A DNA stretch of 64,000 nt, taken from NCBI RefSeq assembly GCF_002288925.2, contig NW_022098069.1:82430380-82494379 (forward strand), written 5' to 3'. Both the position numbers and the translations under genes were made by a program. Source of the DNA: Delphinapterus leucas (Eukaryota; Chordata; Mammalia; Artiodactyla; Monodontidae). The notes under the pieces are model-generated. The model was not told the DNA's origin. It saw nothing but the letters and a program-made list of their open reading frames with translations, and did no database searches. Of this stretch, positions 1-10,232 are shown in pieces (the stretch's first letter is position 1; every line of letters begins with the position of its first letter).

Positions 1-139
1 ATAGTTTCCCGTGGTTGAATCACCTGGGGTGATGACCATTGCTGGGCCCTGGGACGGGGCCCCGGGATCCGCTTTCTTAGCAAGCACCCCAGGTGGCGCT
101 TACATAACACCAAAGCTGAGGCGTCAGCCAGAATTGGGT

Positions 140-305
140 TGGAACCTGAGATCGTTTACTTATAACTGCCTGACTTGGGCGAGTTTCTTAACCCTGACTA
201 GATCTCTCTGAGCTTTGGTTACCTCACTCTAATTTGGAATAATAGTGTTAACTTTCAATTGTTGCGAGAATTAAATATGATAATGGATGTCAAAATATGT
301 GCCCA
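140..305 (+). repeat. MIR SINE fragment
   Basis: This is an old mammalian-wide MIR copy. It shows the family's order of landmarks: a 'cctgacttgggcgagtt' block, then a 'gctttggttacctca' block, then an A/T-rich 'aataatagtgttaac' block and 'gagaattaaatatgat'. It is heavily diverged, as expected for a repeat that predates placental orders. Boundaries are approximate. The 5' neighbour (1-139) shows nothing I can name. Confidence 0.7.
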
Positions 306-464
306 GGGTAGGAATTTGAAAACAGGGGAAATAAGAGCTTTCACCTTTGTGTGTTGCCCACTTGTCCAAGGAGCAGGGCCAGCTGTAACCGAACGGGTCC
401 CTTTGGGGCCTTCCCAAAAGAAACCCTACCATGTCCTCTACCTGCCTCTTGTCTGTAGAAAAAC

Positions 465-1316
465 TGTAGCCTCCTAGGCCTTCCCCAAGTTCCAAAGAGT
501 AAACTTAATCCGAGAAGTGAGACAATGCATAAAGAAAGTAAAACAGTCAGGCAAGACGAAATAATTATAGGTTAGCCATTCAACAAAGTCAAGGACCTTT
601 AGTTCCTCCTCAAGGACTACAGATAATGTTCTGAGCCCTGTCCTGTGAGCTGTTTTACAGAGACTGAAACCCTCACCACATGGAAGAAGTTAACTATATG
701 CTTCCCACAAGCATGTAGACCCCGGATGAGCTGGAACCGGAAGGTTGAGGATGTTGACTCCTGATTACCTCACCACCAACCAATCAGAAGAATGTCCACA
801 AGATTACCACGCATCTCATAACACCCCTCCTTCACCCAGTGTTCAAAAACCTTTCCCTGGTGGCACGGTGGTGCCATTAAGAATCCACGTGCCAATGCAG
901 GGGACATGGGTTCGAGCCCTGGTCCGGGAAGGTCCCACATGCCGAGGAACAACTAAGCCCATGCGCCACAACTACTACTGAAGCCTGCGCACCTAAAGCC
1001 CATGCTCCGCAACAAGAGAAGCCACTACATTGAGAAGCCCATGCACTGCAATGAGGAGTAGCCCCCAATCGCCACAACTAGAGAAAGCCCGCACGCAGCA
1101 ACGAAGACCCAGCGCTGCCAAAAATAAATAAATTTATTTTTTGAAAAAACCTTTCTCTGAAAGCCTTCAGGGAGTTGAGGTCTTTTGAGCACTAGCTTCC
1201 TGGACTCCTTGCTTGGCGCCTGCAATAAACGCTGCAGTTTTCCTTCACCACCACCCGGTATCAGTAGATTGGCTTTACTGCCCGCGGGCAAGCGGACTCA
1301 AGTTTGGTGCAGTAAC
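465..1316 (+). mobile_element. Solo ERV1-like LTR, split by a SINE
   Basis: This looks like a gammaretrovirus-type (ERV1) long terminal repeat. Seen directly: a TG start at 465 and a CA end at 1316 (both tentative), an 'accaatcag' CCAAT-like motif near 776, and a polyadenylation signal AATAAA at 1224-1229 in a typical R region. The C/T-rich U5-like stretch that follows ends in 'ttggtgcagtaaca'. No primer-binding site follows and no polypurine tract precedes it, so I read it as a solo LTR without viral genes. No clean 4-bp target duplication was found, so the left edge may lie further upstream. A CHR-1-like SINE interrupts it at 856-1144. Confidence 0.6.
856..1144 (+). mobile_element. CHR-1-like tRNA-Glu SINE
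   Basis: A long-form cetacean tRNA-Glu SINE with B box 'ggttcgagccc', a body of repeated 'ccacaactact'-type phrases, and a tail of AATAAATAAATT type rather than pure A. The target-site duplication 'aaaaacctttc' is perfect at 845-855 and 1145-1155, so the insertion into the LTR is unambiguous. The first few SINE bases are missing. Divergence from the other long forms is modest. Confidence 0.9.
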
Positions 1317-1535
1317 ACTTTGACCCTTTCCCACAACTATTTGCATGAGTTGATACACAGGATTCTCTTCGTGTTTTGCTGAAGGAGAGGAAGAAATGTT
1401 ATTTTTTGCCTTAGGGGAGTGTGGGGAAGAGGAGGAAGAAGTGGAGAACACAGAGAAGGTAATAATGGGACATGTCCAGATTCTCACACTTGACTTCAGA
1501 TTGTCCCCAAGACAGGGCTACGGTCTGGAGGAACT

Positions 1536-1668
1536 CTTTTCTTTTTCTTTTTTTTCTTTTGCCTACACTGTGAGGCTCGCGGGATCTCAGTTCCCCCACC
1601 AGGGACTGAACCTGGGCCACAGCAGTGAAAGTGCTGAATCCTAACCACTAGGCCACCAGGGAACTTCC
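1536..1668 (-). mobile_element. CHRS-like tRNA-Glu SINE, inverted
   Basis: A short, diverged SINE in reverse orientation. Read from the right it begins 'ggaagttccctggtggcc' and has a B-box region 'ggttcagtccc'; its T-rich (A-tail) end is on the left. The duplication 'aggaact' is present at 1529-1535 and 1669-1675. It belongs to the oldest of the three CHR-group classes seen here. Confidence 0.8.
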
Positions 1669-1681
1669 AGGAACTGGTTTC

Positions 1682-2490
1682 TTAAGAGATGTTCTGTGAC
1701 TGTACACCCAAGTCATTACGTTTTAAGGCCCGAATAATAAAGTGAAGCAAAGAAATGGGGAGAGAGCCATCCTCCATTTCTGTGTGGATAACATCACCAC
1801 TTGGAAACCTAAAGATGGTCATCGTTAGAAGAATCAAAAGACAGCGCTTGACGTAAGCATCAGTGACCTCACAGCTGCTACCATTAGAAATGGCAATGGA
1901 ATGCTCCCCCAGATGGCTTGGAGGGCTGCGTGTAAGGGGTCGTCACAGAAAACAAGGAGAGCTTAATTTCTAAACCTGGAAATTCAGCTGTCAGCACATG
2001 CCAGGCTTCCCCTGGGACCCTCACACACCTGGAGAGGTCTTCGTGGGACAGCTCTGCGCCCGGCAGGAGAGAGGAGGGGCTGGAGCAGGAACCCTGGGTC
2101 CTTGGGGTCCTCACACCTTGCTTTGCATCCAGAGATGGGTGAGAAGTCACTTAACCATTTTCATGATCAATGCTTGTTATTGGTCCCAAGGGGGGCCAGC
2201 CAAGCAAGAGCAGAGAGAAACAGATGCTTTTTCTTTGCCGGAACTAAATGTCAAAATAAAAGCTCAGCCAGTGGTAACGATCATTTCTACGTGGGCTTAG
2301 TTGTTGCTGATCTCAAACAAACAACTTCAACTTACATGTGAGGCGGTCTCCTCATCTGAGAAATAGTCTACTTGCCAGAGACTCTCAAGGTTTGATATAT
2401 AAAGATCAAACTAGCTCAGTATGATATAAAGAGCCCCAAAAATTAAGGGTTTGGTCTATGTCTGATGGTCAAACAACACAGCCATCTGTG
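1682..2490. other. Unique intergenic sequence
   Basis: No repeat, gene or RNA is recognisable. Open frames of up to 100 codons on both strands overlap each other and show no family signature. Confidence 0.5.
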
Positions 2491-2494
2491 AATG

Positions 2495-2620
2495 ATACTG
2501 TATTTGGACAGCTGTCAATCACAAGCTGAGTGACCTTGAACAAGTCCTTTAAACTCTGTAAGCCTCACTTTCCTCCTCAGTAAAGGGAAGGGGTCTGTAA
2601 GGTCGATTTCATCCCTAGGG
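2495..2620 (+). repeat. MIR SINE fragment
   Basis: Core MIR landmarks are present: 'gctgagtgaccttgaacaagtc', then 'agcctcactttcctcctcagtaaag'. This is the central part of the element only. Confidence 0.8.
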
Positions 2621-3026
2621 TTCCAGGTAGAAGATACCAGGTCTTGAGAAGAGTAGCTAAAAATACCGTCTCCTTGTAATGCCACGGGAGTTACATCACC
2701 CCGCACTTATAAGAATCCAAATGTTGACTGAGATGTCCTGTAAGCAAAAAGGAACACTGAAAAGCTTTGTCAGACATTCTGTAGTCATTTGGTAATGCAG
2801 ATTTGAATGTGTCTATCTTGAGCACTCCCAGATGTTTATACCATTTGGACGTGTGGTAAAAAGTTAATGTTTCACTTAATGAGATGCATCCCGGCCCCTT
2901 TCTGGCATTAGAGCCACAGTGAGGGGTGGAGAAACAGGGCAGATGGCCTTCACAGTGAGAATGACACGTTGTACTCACCAGCTCATTGGTGACACTGGCC
3001 ATTTGAGTTCAACCCTCTGTGTTCTT

Positions 3027-3440
3027 TCACTGGTTCATCAACAAATAGTTACTGTGTAACTCTCGTAAGCTGGGCACTGTGCAAAGGTGTGGGAAATGCA
3101 AATGGATCACCCCTGCCCTCCCTGAATGTGAAATCTAATTTGACGAGATAGGCATCCAAGCAATTATAAAAGAAAGAGATAACACACCGTGAGTGTCAGT
3201 CACGTGATTCTAGGCAATGAGTGCCATTTTCCCGGTGGATTTTAAATGTATCCCGGATCTTTCTTCAGCGGAATGAGGCATCAATCCTAGATGGAGTGCT
3301 CCAAGGTTTTTCCAGGGAAAGTGGAATTTGAGCTGGATGTAGTGGAGGAATGTAAAGAGACGAATGAACTGGAGAACACTCACTTTAAGAAGGGACATGA
3401 GCATAAACCACGGCGCTAAGCTGGGAGATCTCAGAAGCAA
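3027..3440 (-). repeat. L2 LINE 3' fragment, inverted
   Basis: The sequence opens with the reverse complement of the L2 3' end (a 'tcatcaacaaatagttactgtgtaactc...gctgggcactgtgc' pattern). It then runs through the antisense 'ccctgccctccctgaatgtgaaatctaat' and 'gaatttgagctggatgtag' segments typical of L2. No reverse transcriptase reading frame is left. Confidence 0.7.
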
Positions 3441-3589
3441 CCAGAAGAGAGCAGATTCAATCCTGCACTGTCACTCAATGTGGCAACTACCTCCAGCCCC
3501 TCCTCGCTATTTCTCTACCTCACAAAGTGGATCCCATCAAACTGATCCTTATGAACGGCTTCTTGACTCAGAGCTCTTGTTTCTTTAAC

Positions 3590-4395
3590 CAGAATTTCAT
3601 CACATTCAGTGGTTAGTTGCCAGACTCAAGTTTAGAGATCTGTAGACCCAATCTTTCCACTAATACAAGAAAAAATGCATATCTATAGACCTTCCCATTT
3701 TTGCTCACGTCCAGTAAGAATAGAACGGCAGGCATGTGGCCCCCACTGCCCTCTTAACTTTGGGTGGATCTTCTGCCTTTAGCTACTCCAATCGTTTTAA
3801 TCCACAATAAACCCACCGGGACATGTCAGGAGCATGAGTGGCAGAAAGCCAAGCCATGGGGCTTTCCAGGGGAAACATGTTGATAAAAACCCAGACGTAT
3901 CTGGACTGCGCAGTATAGCATCCCTCCACTGAGCCTGGAAGAAATCTTGTTAGCCATTAGCCATTGGGGATACCATAGCCCTACCATAAATTTTCTTTGC
4001 AAATCAGAAAGACCTAAAACATGACATCAGTGCAGCTGGTGCTGGAAATAAACTCAGGACCATAACACCAACTGGACGTATAAACACTGGAAAAGCAAAT
4101 GTATTTAACGAAAGGCAGACGGCTTTTATACCACACAGCTCTCTGGAACTTACCTCCCTCACAACTGAGTTAAATTCATCCTATTCGATAAGGATTAGCC
4201 TACAATAATGCCCATGATTTTCTATATTTTTCAGCAGCTTGAGTACTTTCAATTACAAGAAGCTTTTTACAAATAAATTATCTTCTATGCAAGGTTTCTA
4301 TTTCAATTACCTTCTGTAACTCAGCAGGTCTATTATTTTAATGTTTGGTGTTTGTTCCTCCACCTGACACGTTCCACCTTCGACAAGTTTCTCTC
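3590..4395. other. Unique intergenic sequence
   Basis: I recognise no repeat or coding signature here. Base composition drifts from mixed to AT-rich towards the right, leading into the possible conserved block at 4396-4620. Confidence 0.5.
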
Positions 4396-4620
4396 CATCT
4401 GCAGTTTCTATTTCCACATGTTAGTATAACAAATTTAAATAAAACCCTCCACTTGTATCATTAATTAGCATTTGGCAATGGGCCTAATTAAATGCCCTTG
4501 GCAGCCAAATGATTTAAGCATCTAAAAGGTTATTTTTATCATTGATTAAGAATGCCTGTTAGAGAACTATTACCACCAACTTCCCAATAAAGGGAACTCT
4601 TCTGAGTCTAGAGCAGCTCT
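4396..4620. promoter_or_regulatory. Candidate conserved AT-rich non-coding block
   Basis: This is a repeat-free block rich in homeodomain-type cores: TTAATTAG at 4461, TAATTAAA at 4485 and a TTGATTAA-type site near 4552. It also has an NFI-like dyad, TTGGCAGCCAA, at 4498-4508. Such density in a block free of repeats is what conserved developmental enhancers often look like. The motifs are seen; the function is inference and no conservation data were available. It could simply be AT-rich single-copy DNA. Confidence 0.3.
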
Positions 4621-4708
4621 TAATGCCTCTCGGGGTTGTGCTGAGTAAATGGCAGTCAGCGGAGCCAGTTTTTCCAGCAAATGAGGAAAGTTTGTCTAAA
4701 GGAGAGGA

Positions 4709-4754
4709 AGTTTAAATGATTAAAAAAAATTTTTTTTTTTAGTTTAAATGATTA
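4709..4754. repeat. 14-bp direct repeat flanking only an A/T homopolymer
   Basis: The 14-mer 'agtttaaatgatta' occurs at 4709-4722 and again at 4741-4754. Only A7 followed by T11 lies between. It resembles a target-site duplication around an insertion that carries no element body, only homopolymer. Confidence 0.75.
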
Positions 4755-4837
4755 ATCATTTTCCTGCTAATCCATGGTAGAACTTCAGGAAACAAAGTTT
4801 TCTCCTGATTATTGGTAATTTAGGGAAATGTGAAGAG

Positions 4838-5480
4838 GGATTTTTTTAACTGAAATATAATTGATTTACAATGTTTTGGGTGTACAGTAAAATGATACAG
4901 TTATATATATATATTTTTTCATATTCTTTTCCATTATAGGTTATTACAAGATATTGAATATAGTTCCCTGTGCTATACAGTAGGTCTTTGTCATTTATCT
5001 ATTTTATATATAGTAGTGTGTATCTGTTAATCCCAAACTCGTAATTTATCCCTTCCCTGCCCCTTCCCCCCCCGGTAACCGTAAGTTTGTTTTCTGTGTC
5101 TGTGAGTCTATTTCTATTTTGTAAATAAGTTCATTTGTATCTTTTTTTTTTTTGCGGTACGCGGGCCTTTCACTGTTGTGGCCTCTCCCGTTGCGGAGCA
5201 CAGGCTCCGGACGCGCAGGCTCAGCGGCCATGGCTCACGGGCCCAGCCGCTCCGCGGCATGTGGGATCTTCCCGGACCGGGGCACGAACCCACGTCCCCT
5301 GCATCTGCAGGCGGACTCTCAACCACTGCGCCACCAGGGAAGCCCTGTATCATTTTTTGATTCCATGTGTAAGTGAGATCATATGACATCTGTTTTTGTC
5401 CAACTTACTTCACTTAGTATGACCATCTCCAGGTCCATCCATGTTGCTGCAAACGGCATTATTTCATTCTTGTTTCTGGC
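4838..5480 (-). mobile_element. L1 3' end, inverted, split by CHR-2
   Basis: Read on the minus strand this is the terminal part of a cetartiodactyl L1: the 'actcagcc...' region on the right, 'gaatctaaaa'-type and 'acacagagaac'-type regions, and the 3' end on the left near 4838. The element is 5'-truncated, with no intact ORF2. It is interrupted at 5142-5345 by a CHR-2 SINE. A near-identical uninterrupted copy exists at about 14000-14478, which gives the empty-site structure. Confidence 0.8.
5142..5345 (-). mobile_element. CHR-2 SINE, inverted
   Basis: A young short-form tRNA-Glu SINE with its A tail (T run in + sense) on the left. The B box reads 'gggttcgtgccc' on the minus strand, and the tRNA-unrelated part contains the 'catggccgctgagcctgcg' signature. 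'tgtatc' flanks both sides (5136-5141 and 5346-5351). The related L1 copy at about 14354 reads straight through 'tttgtatcatttttt', which proves the insertion. Confidence 0.95.
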
Positions 5481-5574
5481 TGAGTAACTGAAGAGGAATT
5501 TATTTAACCAGAAGAAGTCCTAATCCACACTCTTCTAATTGTGAAGCCAAATGTACTTCTTCAACCCCCCTGAC

Positions 5575-5725
5575 TGAATACAAACTGCCCTGGGCCTGGA
5601 AAACCTTTGCCCTCTGACTGTGAGCTCTCATTCACAGGACCCCTGTTCACTGCTGTATATCCAGCAACTCGCCCAGTGCCGGACATTTAAGTGCCCCATA
5701 AATATGTGTTATGTAATAAAGTGAA
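5575..5725 (+). repeat. L2 LINE 3' end
   Basis: The typical L2 terminal order is visible: 'gactgtgagctctcattcacaggacccctgttc', 'tgctgtatatccagcaactcgcccagtgcc', then 'ccataaatatgtgttatg'. It ends just before the CHR-2 insertion at 5768. Confidence 0.7.
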
Positions 5726-5767
5726 GACTATCAGCTTCTAGTAAAGCTCTTAAGAGAGGATGACATA

Positions 5768-5977
5768 GGGCTTTCCTGGTGGCGCAGTGGTTGAGAGTCC
5801 GCCTGCCGATGCAGGGGACACGGGTTCGTGCCCCGGTCCGCGAGGATCCTACGTGCCGCGGAGCGGCTGGGCCCGTGAGCCATGGCCGCTGAGCCTGCGC
5901 GTCCAGAGCCTGTGCTCTGCAGCGGGAGAGGCCACACAGTGAGAGGCCCGCGTACCGCAAAAAAAAAAAAAAAAAAT
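5768..5977 (+). mobile_element. CHR-2 SINE with perfect 14-bp duplication
   Basis: A full-length short-form CHR-2 with an A-box region, B box 'ggttcgtgcccc', and an 18-base pure A tail. The duplication 'gagaggatgacata' is identical at 5754-5767 and 5978-5991. Low divergence from the other CHR-2 copies suggests recent activity. Confidence 0.97.
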
Positions 5978-6239
5978 GAGAGGATGACATAAAAATAGGG
6001 TAGGTCGCCACTTACTTTTCACTTGTTTGTGATCCCATTTAAATATGAGACATTGCTCTAAGAAGTGAACAATGCGGACAGAAAATAGCTGGAGAAAGCA
6101 ATGCCGTAAATTTTGGAAAATCAGCCACCGTGACAGTATATCTTCCCCCCTTTCATGAAATGATCTAGGTAAGGAGGAAGAAGGTGTGGGGTGAGAAAGG
6201 GAGGGAAAAAAAGACGAGAAATCCATTCTTCCTTAACAT

Positions 6240-7250
6240 AGGAAAATATAGTATTGTACTTAAAATAAATATGATCTCTTATGTAACCTATTGGAATTTC
6301 AAGATCTTCTACAAATTAATCCATATAGTATAAAATGAATGAAAATATTCATTTGCTGTGACTTTTCCAAGTATAGCGTTTCGTGGTTTCCTGACTCATC
6401 GAAAGAATTAGAAACCATGTCCCATGACGAGTGACGCTTTGGTGGCTAGAATACTGACTTGACTGTTACAAAGGGAGCGGTCGATTTGCTCGAGACTTCC
6501 CTGGGCTTTTGGCATGTTCGTAAATATTTGTTGAGCAAAGAGATTTAAGACATAAAGACTTCTTTCGGGGAGTTTACAATCCGGTTGTCTTCGGTAAGAA
6601 CCTCAGGAGGAAAAAAGAAAAGTATGGAGATAAAGAGGAATCTGTGTTTTAAGAAAACCTTCAAGAAGAGAAGAAAAACTAGAAACTTCCAGGATAAGAT
6701 ATGAGGGGAAACTACAAAACACTGTGCATTTAGCACCTGAAAGAGCCTCAAACTCCAGGGGGAAAAAGCTCAGAAACATAACCCACCACCACCTTCAGTC
6801 ATAGGTACACTGTTACTCAATTTTAGCAAAAAAGATATATATATATATATATGGAATTGAAAACAGATCTAAGCTATATTGTGAATAAAATATTTATCCA
6901 TCAAACAAATTCATAATCAGAAGCTGGCTACTTTTCAAATATAATCAACAGTGAACGAGGGGAACGTGAGATCATGTGTGTGAAAGAGGCTTGAAATAAT
7001 TCTCTGAATACCAACACGTGGTTTTGCAAACACAAATAATACACTGTTCAACATATTGGGTGCCCTCCATCTTGGGAAACATCCACTGCTTTATTTGCAG
7101 ATCCTTAATTTTCTTAAGTTTCCTTAGTGCTACTAAAAAGTAAACAGCCCAGAAAATGGTTCCTACCCTTTTCCTTAGAACAGTTATGGCAAAAGGGTCA
7201 GATTAATAGACTGACTTGTGTACGTTCACTCTCTGGTGGAAGAGAGAAAG
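6240..7250. other. Unique AT-rich sequence with a short (AT)n
   Basis: No gene or interspersed repeat is recognisable. A short (AT)n microsatellite lies at about 6835-6852. Confidence 0.5.
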
Positions 7251-7257
7251 ATAGAGA

Positions 7258-7500
7258 AGGGATCTTTATTGAGGGCTTTCTATGTGCCAGATGCCGTGTT
7301 AAACATGTTATAAGTAGCCTCTCTTAAACCTTACAACCACCCTGCAAATTCATATTAATAGGAATACTATGTCTATTTTGGCGACAAAAGAATTAAGAAT
7401 CAGAGAGATTTACCAGTTTTCACAATGCTAACCATTAGCGGAAGTAGGATCTGAACGCAGGTCACTTGGGCTAAAAATATCTGTGTTCATCCCGCTGGCC
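7258..7500 (-). repeat. MIR SINE, inverted
   Basis: The reverse-complement MIR pattern is nearly full length. It starts 'ttattgagggctttctatgtgccag', passes 'gaattaagaatcagagagatt', and ends in the tRNA-related 'ggatctgaacgcaggtc' segment. Confidence 0.85.
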
Positions 7501-7807
7501 CATGCAGCACCCTTTAGGAGAGAAAGTTTCCGTAAAACCACCACATACCCATTCTGGGCTACAAATAGGCATTCAAGCTTGTCTGACCTTCATTACGCTT
7601 AACTGAATGAGCACGACCAATGACTAGTATTTGGTGGCTTCTGTAACCTGTACTCTAGTAATATTCATACATCTGCATTATGCTCTTGGGGTATAGCTTT
7701 TAGGTAGCTCTCTTGTGAAGCTAATATTGCCTGTTTTATAGCTATTATATTTGTTTACTTGTCTTATGCTGGTGATCACGTCCACTACCATCAAGAACAC
7801 CACCAGA

Positions 7808-8035
7808 GGGCTTCCCTGGTGGCGCAGCGGTTGAGAATCCGCCTGCCGATGCAGGGGACACGGGTTCGTGCCCCGGTCCAGGAAGATCCCACATGCCGCG
7901 GAGCGGCTGGGCCCGTGAGCCATGGCCGCTGAGCCTGCGCGTCCGGAGCCTGTGCTCCGCAACGGGAGAGGCCACAGCAGTGAGAGGTCCGCGTACTGAA
8001 AAAAAAAGAAACAGAACAAAAAAAAAAACAAAAAA
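7808..8035 (+). mobile_element. CHR-2 SINE with interrupted A tail
   Basis: A full-length CHR-2. The duplication 'aagaacaccaccaga' is perfect at 7793-7807 and 8036-8050. The tail is about 50 bases of A runs broken by G and C, longer and less pure than in the other CHR-2 copies, which suggests post-insertion slippage or a compound tail. Confidence 0.97.
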
Positions 8036-8054
8036 AAGAACACCACCAGATTGT

Positions 8055-8140
8055 ACCTTACTATTCTTTGCAGCCCCCAGCACAGCGCCTTGCAAATTAT
8101 TGGTAGTAAATGGTTGCTGAATTGAACTGAAATCTACTGA
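8055..8140 (+). repeat. L2 LINE 3' terminus
   Basis: Matches the L2 terminus pattern: 'ttctttgcagcccccagcacagcgccttgcaaattattggtagtaaatggttgctgaattgaa'. The CHR-2 at 7808-8035 lies at its left edge. Confidence 0.65.
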
Positions 8141-8259
8141 ACTGAACTAGATTGTTCTGAATTATAAGATCAGGTTGTATAATCCACTTCATATTTGATT
8201 CAAATAATTATTGAGCACCAAGTGTGTGCCAGATGACACTGTATCTTGTAGTACCACCC

Positions 8260-9890
8260 ACGGTACTTAGTTTTCCTACGGTATCTTTTAAACAGTAAAT
8301 GACACTCCATTGCCTGTGATATCATCATGGACCCCATGACTAGGTAGACTGGTATTTGAAATCTTTCAATTTTGCCATTCAGAGCTGTGAATCAGTACTG
8401 TAGACGAGTCTTTCTATGTGACGTTTTCCCCCACCGGGAAAGTGGAAATGTGACATGTCATCCTAAAATCTTTTCCATTATGAAAATTCAATTTTGAGTT
8501 ACGTGGGGCTCTGCAAGTTTGGGAGAAGGTCGGGGGATCGGAAACAGTATTTAGATGCTTTGTGATTTACTCCCTCTCGTGCTCAGGTTTCCTCTCCACT
8601 TTTGTTAGAGTTCTGAGAAACACAGTCCCTGAGTAATTTAATCTGCTGGTTTCTAATCCTTCTTACTTCTTTTCCATGTGGCCATTGCAACGTGGCCATT
8701 CTGGTGGTTAAGAGATGCGAATCCTTGGGGATGTAATTAAAGAGGCACTGAGATGCTTTCGTCAAAGGACAGTTCGTCTGCTGTAGCTCTACTGCTGTTT
8801 GTGCAGGTTAACTACTTGGCAGTCCTTTCATGTCCTGGAGTCAATCTGTGTTTAAAGAATGGAGGTGACTGGGCAGGACAGGGCAGTTTATCTCTGCTGC
8901 CTTCTCATTTATTATCACATTGCTCTCTCTCACATGGCACTATCCCGGCTGATCAAAATCAGGGACCACATATCACCAGAGTCATTGGGATGAAAGGCAA
9001 AATACATTCTTTGTTCAATTTACATAAGAGTATTTAAAATAATCATGGCAATAAATCTGATGGAAATACCCAAACACAGAAATGGCTTATTGCAGAGCCG
9101 GAATTACTGTCTTCGTTTTGTTTTGTTTGCTAGCTCTCCACAGCTTTCACAGACATCTTTCCAATAGATGAATATTCTCAATTATCAGATCAGCCTGAAA
9201 AACTGTGTCAGTCCGAACACCCTGCCTGCAGCCAACGCATCTGCGCCTGATTTCAAACAGGGAATGGTCAGTTATCAGCCGGAGAAGCTCAGCTCTGTTC
9301 TACTCCCTGACATAAGGCCATAACCCTCTGAAAGACGTCAGCGGAAAGAGGTTCTCCTAAAATAGCATTCATCCAAATTGTGCCTTGTCTCTCTCTCCCT
9401 CCTAAAATTCAACACAATCCAAATGTATTAGGTGCCTATCGTGTTCCTATCAGGTCAAAGTGAGAAGCCAGAAAAATAAGAATGAAAGAGGTAGAGGCAG
9501 ATAAGAACTCAGGGTGATGAACTGAGAGGAATGCAACTCCAAAAGAGATGCTGAGGATTTTTCGAAACACTAGCAAATCAGGTCACTGAAATCAAAGAGC
9601 AAAAATGTGAAAGCAGACATTTTTTCATCCCGTCAAAAGACATGAAAAGTCAATCAACATAAATGTGACAGCCCAGGACCCGTAACACAGAAAACTTGAA
9701 GCCACATTCTGTGTGAGGAAGACGGGTGGAATTCAACATTCCTTTGCAGTTTCCTGAAAAACACATAGGGCTTTGTATACTGTCCCTTTGAATTATGAGA
9801 GTAACGTCACTTAACACAGTCATGAAATGCAAGAGCCGTAACATGTAGAACAACCATGTGTAGGTGACAGGAGTCTGCTGAAAAAAACCC
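8260..9890. other. Unique intergenic sequence
   Basis: No repeat or gene is recognised. About 9160-9420 is a repeat-free block with a CRE-like GACGTCAG near 9336 and could be a conserved non-coding element, but that is a guess. Confidence 0.4.
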
Positions 9891-10066
9891 AGGACATCTC
9901 AAACTTCCTGGCAGACTGAACCAAGAAACTCCACAAAGCTGAAAAGCTGTCTATTCCAACTAAAGCTACTGAGAAGACACCACTCGCTCCAATTTAGCAT
10001 AATTCTATTAACACATGATAAGAAATGTGACGAGTGGCAATCCACGGGCCAAGAGATTAGACATAG

Positions 10067-10232
10067 GGGCTTCCCTGGTGGCTCAGTGGTTGAGAGTCCG
10101 CCTGCCGATGCAGGGGACACGGGTTCGTGCCCCGGTCCGGGAAGATCCCACATGCCGCGGAGCGGCTGGGCCCGTGAGCCATGGCCGCTGAGCCTGCGCG
10201 TCCGGAGCCTGTGCTCCGCAACGGGAGAGGCC
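10067..10232 (+). mobile_element. CHR-2 SINE lacking its 3' end and tail
   Basis: The first roughly 165 bases match CHR-2 closely, including 'ggttcgtgccccggtcc' and 'catggccgctgagcctgcg'. The copy stops at 'gggagaggcc' and runs directly into unrelated sequence. The usual 'gtgaga...ccgc' end and A tail are missing, and no target duplication is visible. A 3' truncation is unusual for a retroposed SINE and points to a later deletion or recombination. Confidence 0.9.

Noticed and set aside
5820..5850. tRNA gene from A and B boxes in the CHR SINEs
   Set aside because: The tRNA-Glu-like part is a degenerate SINE head without a cloverleaf-compatible anticodon arm; no true tRNA gene was found.
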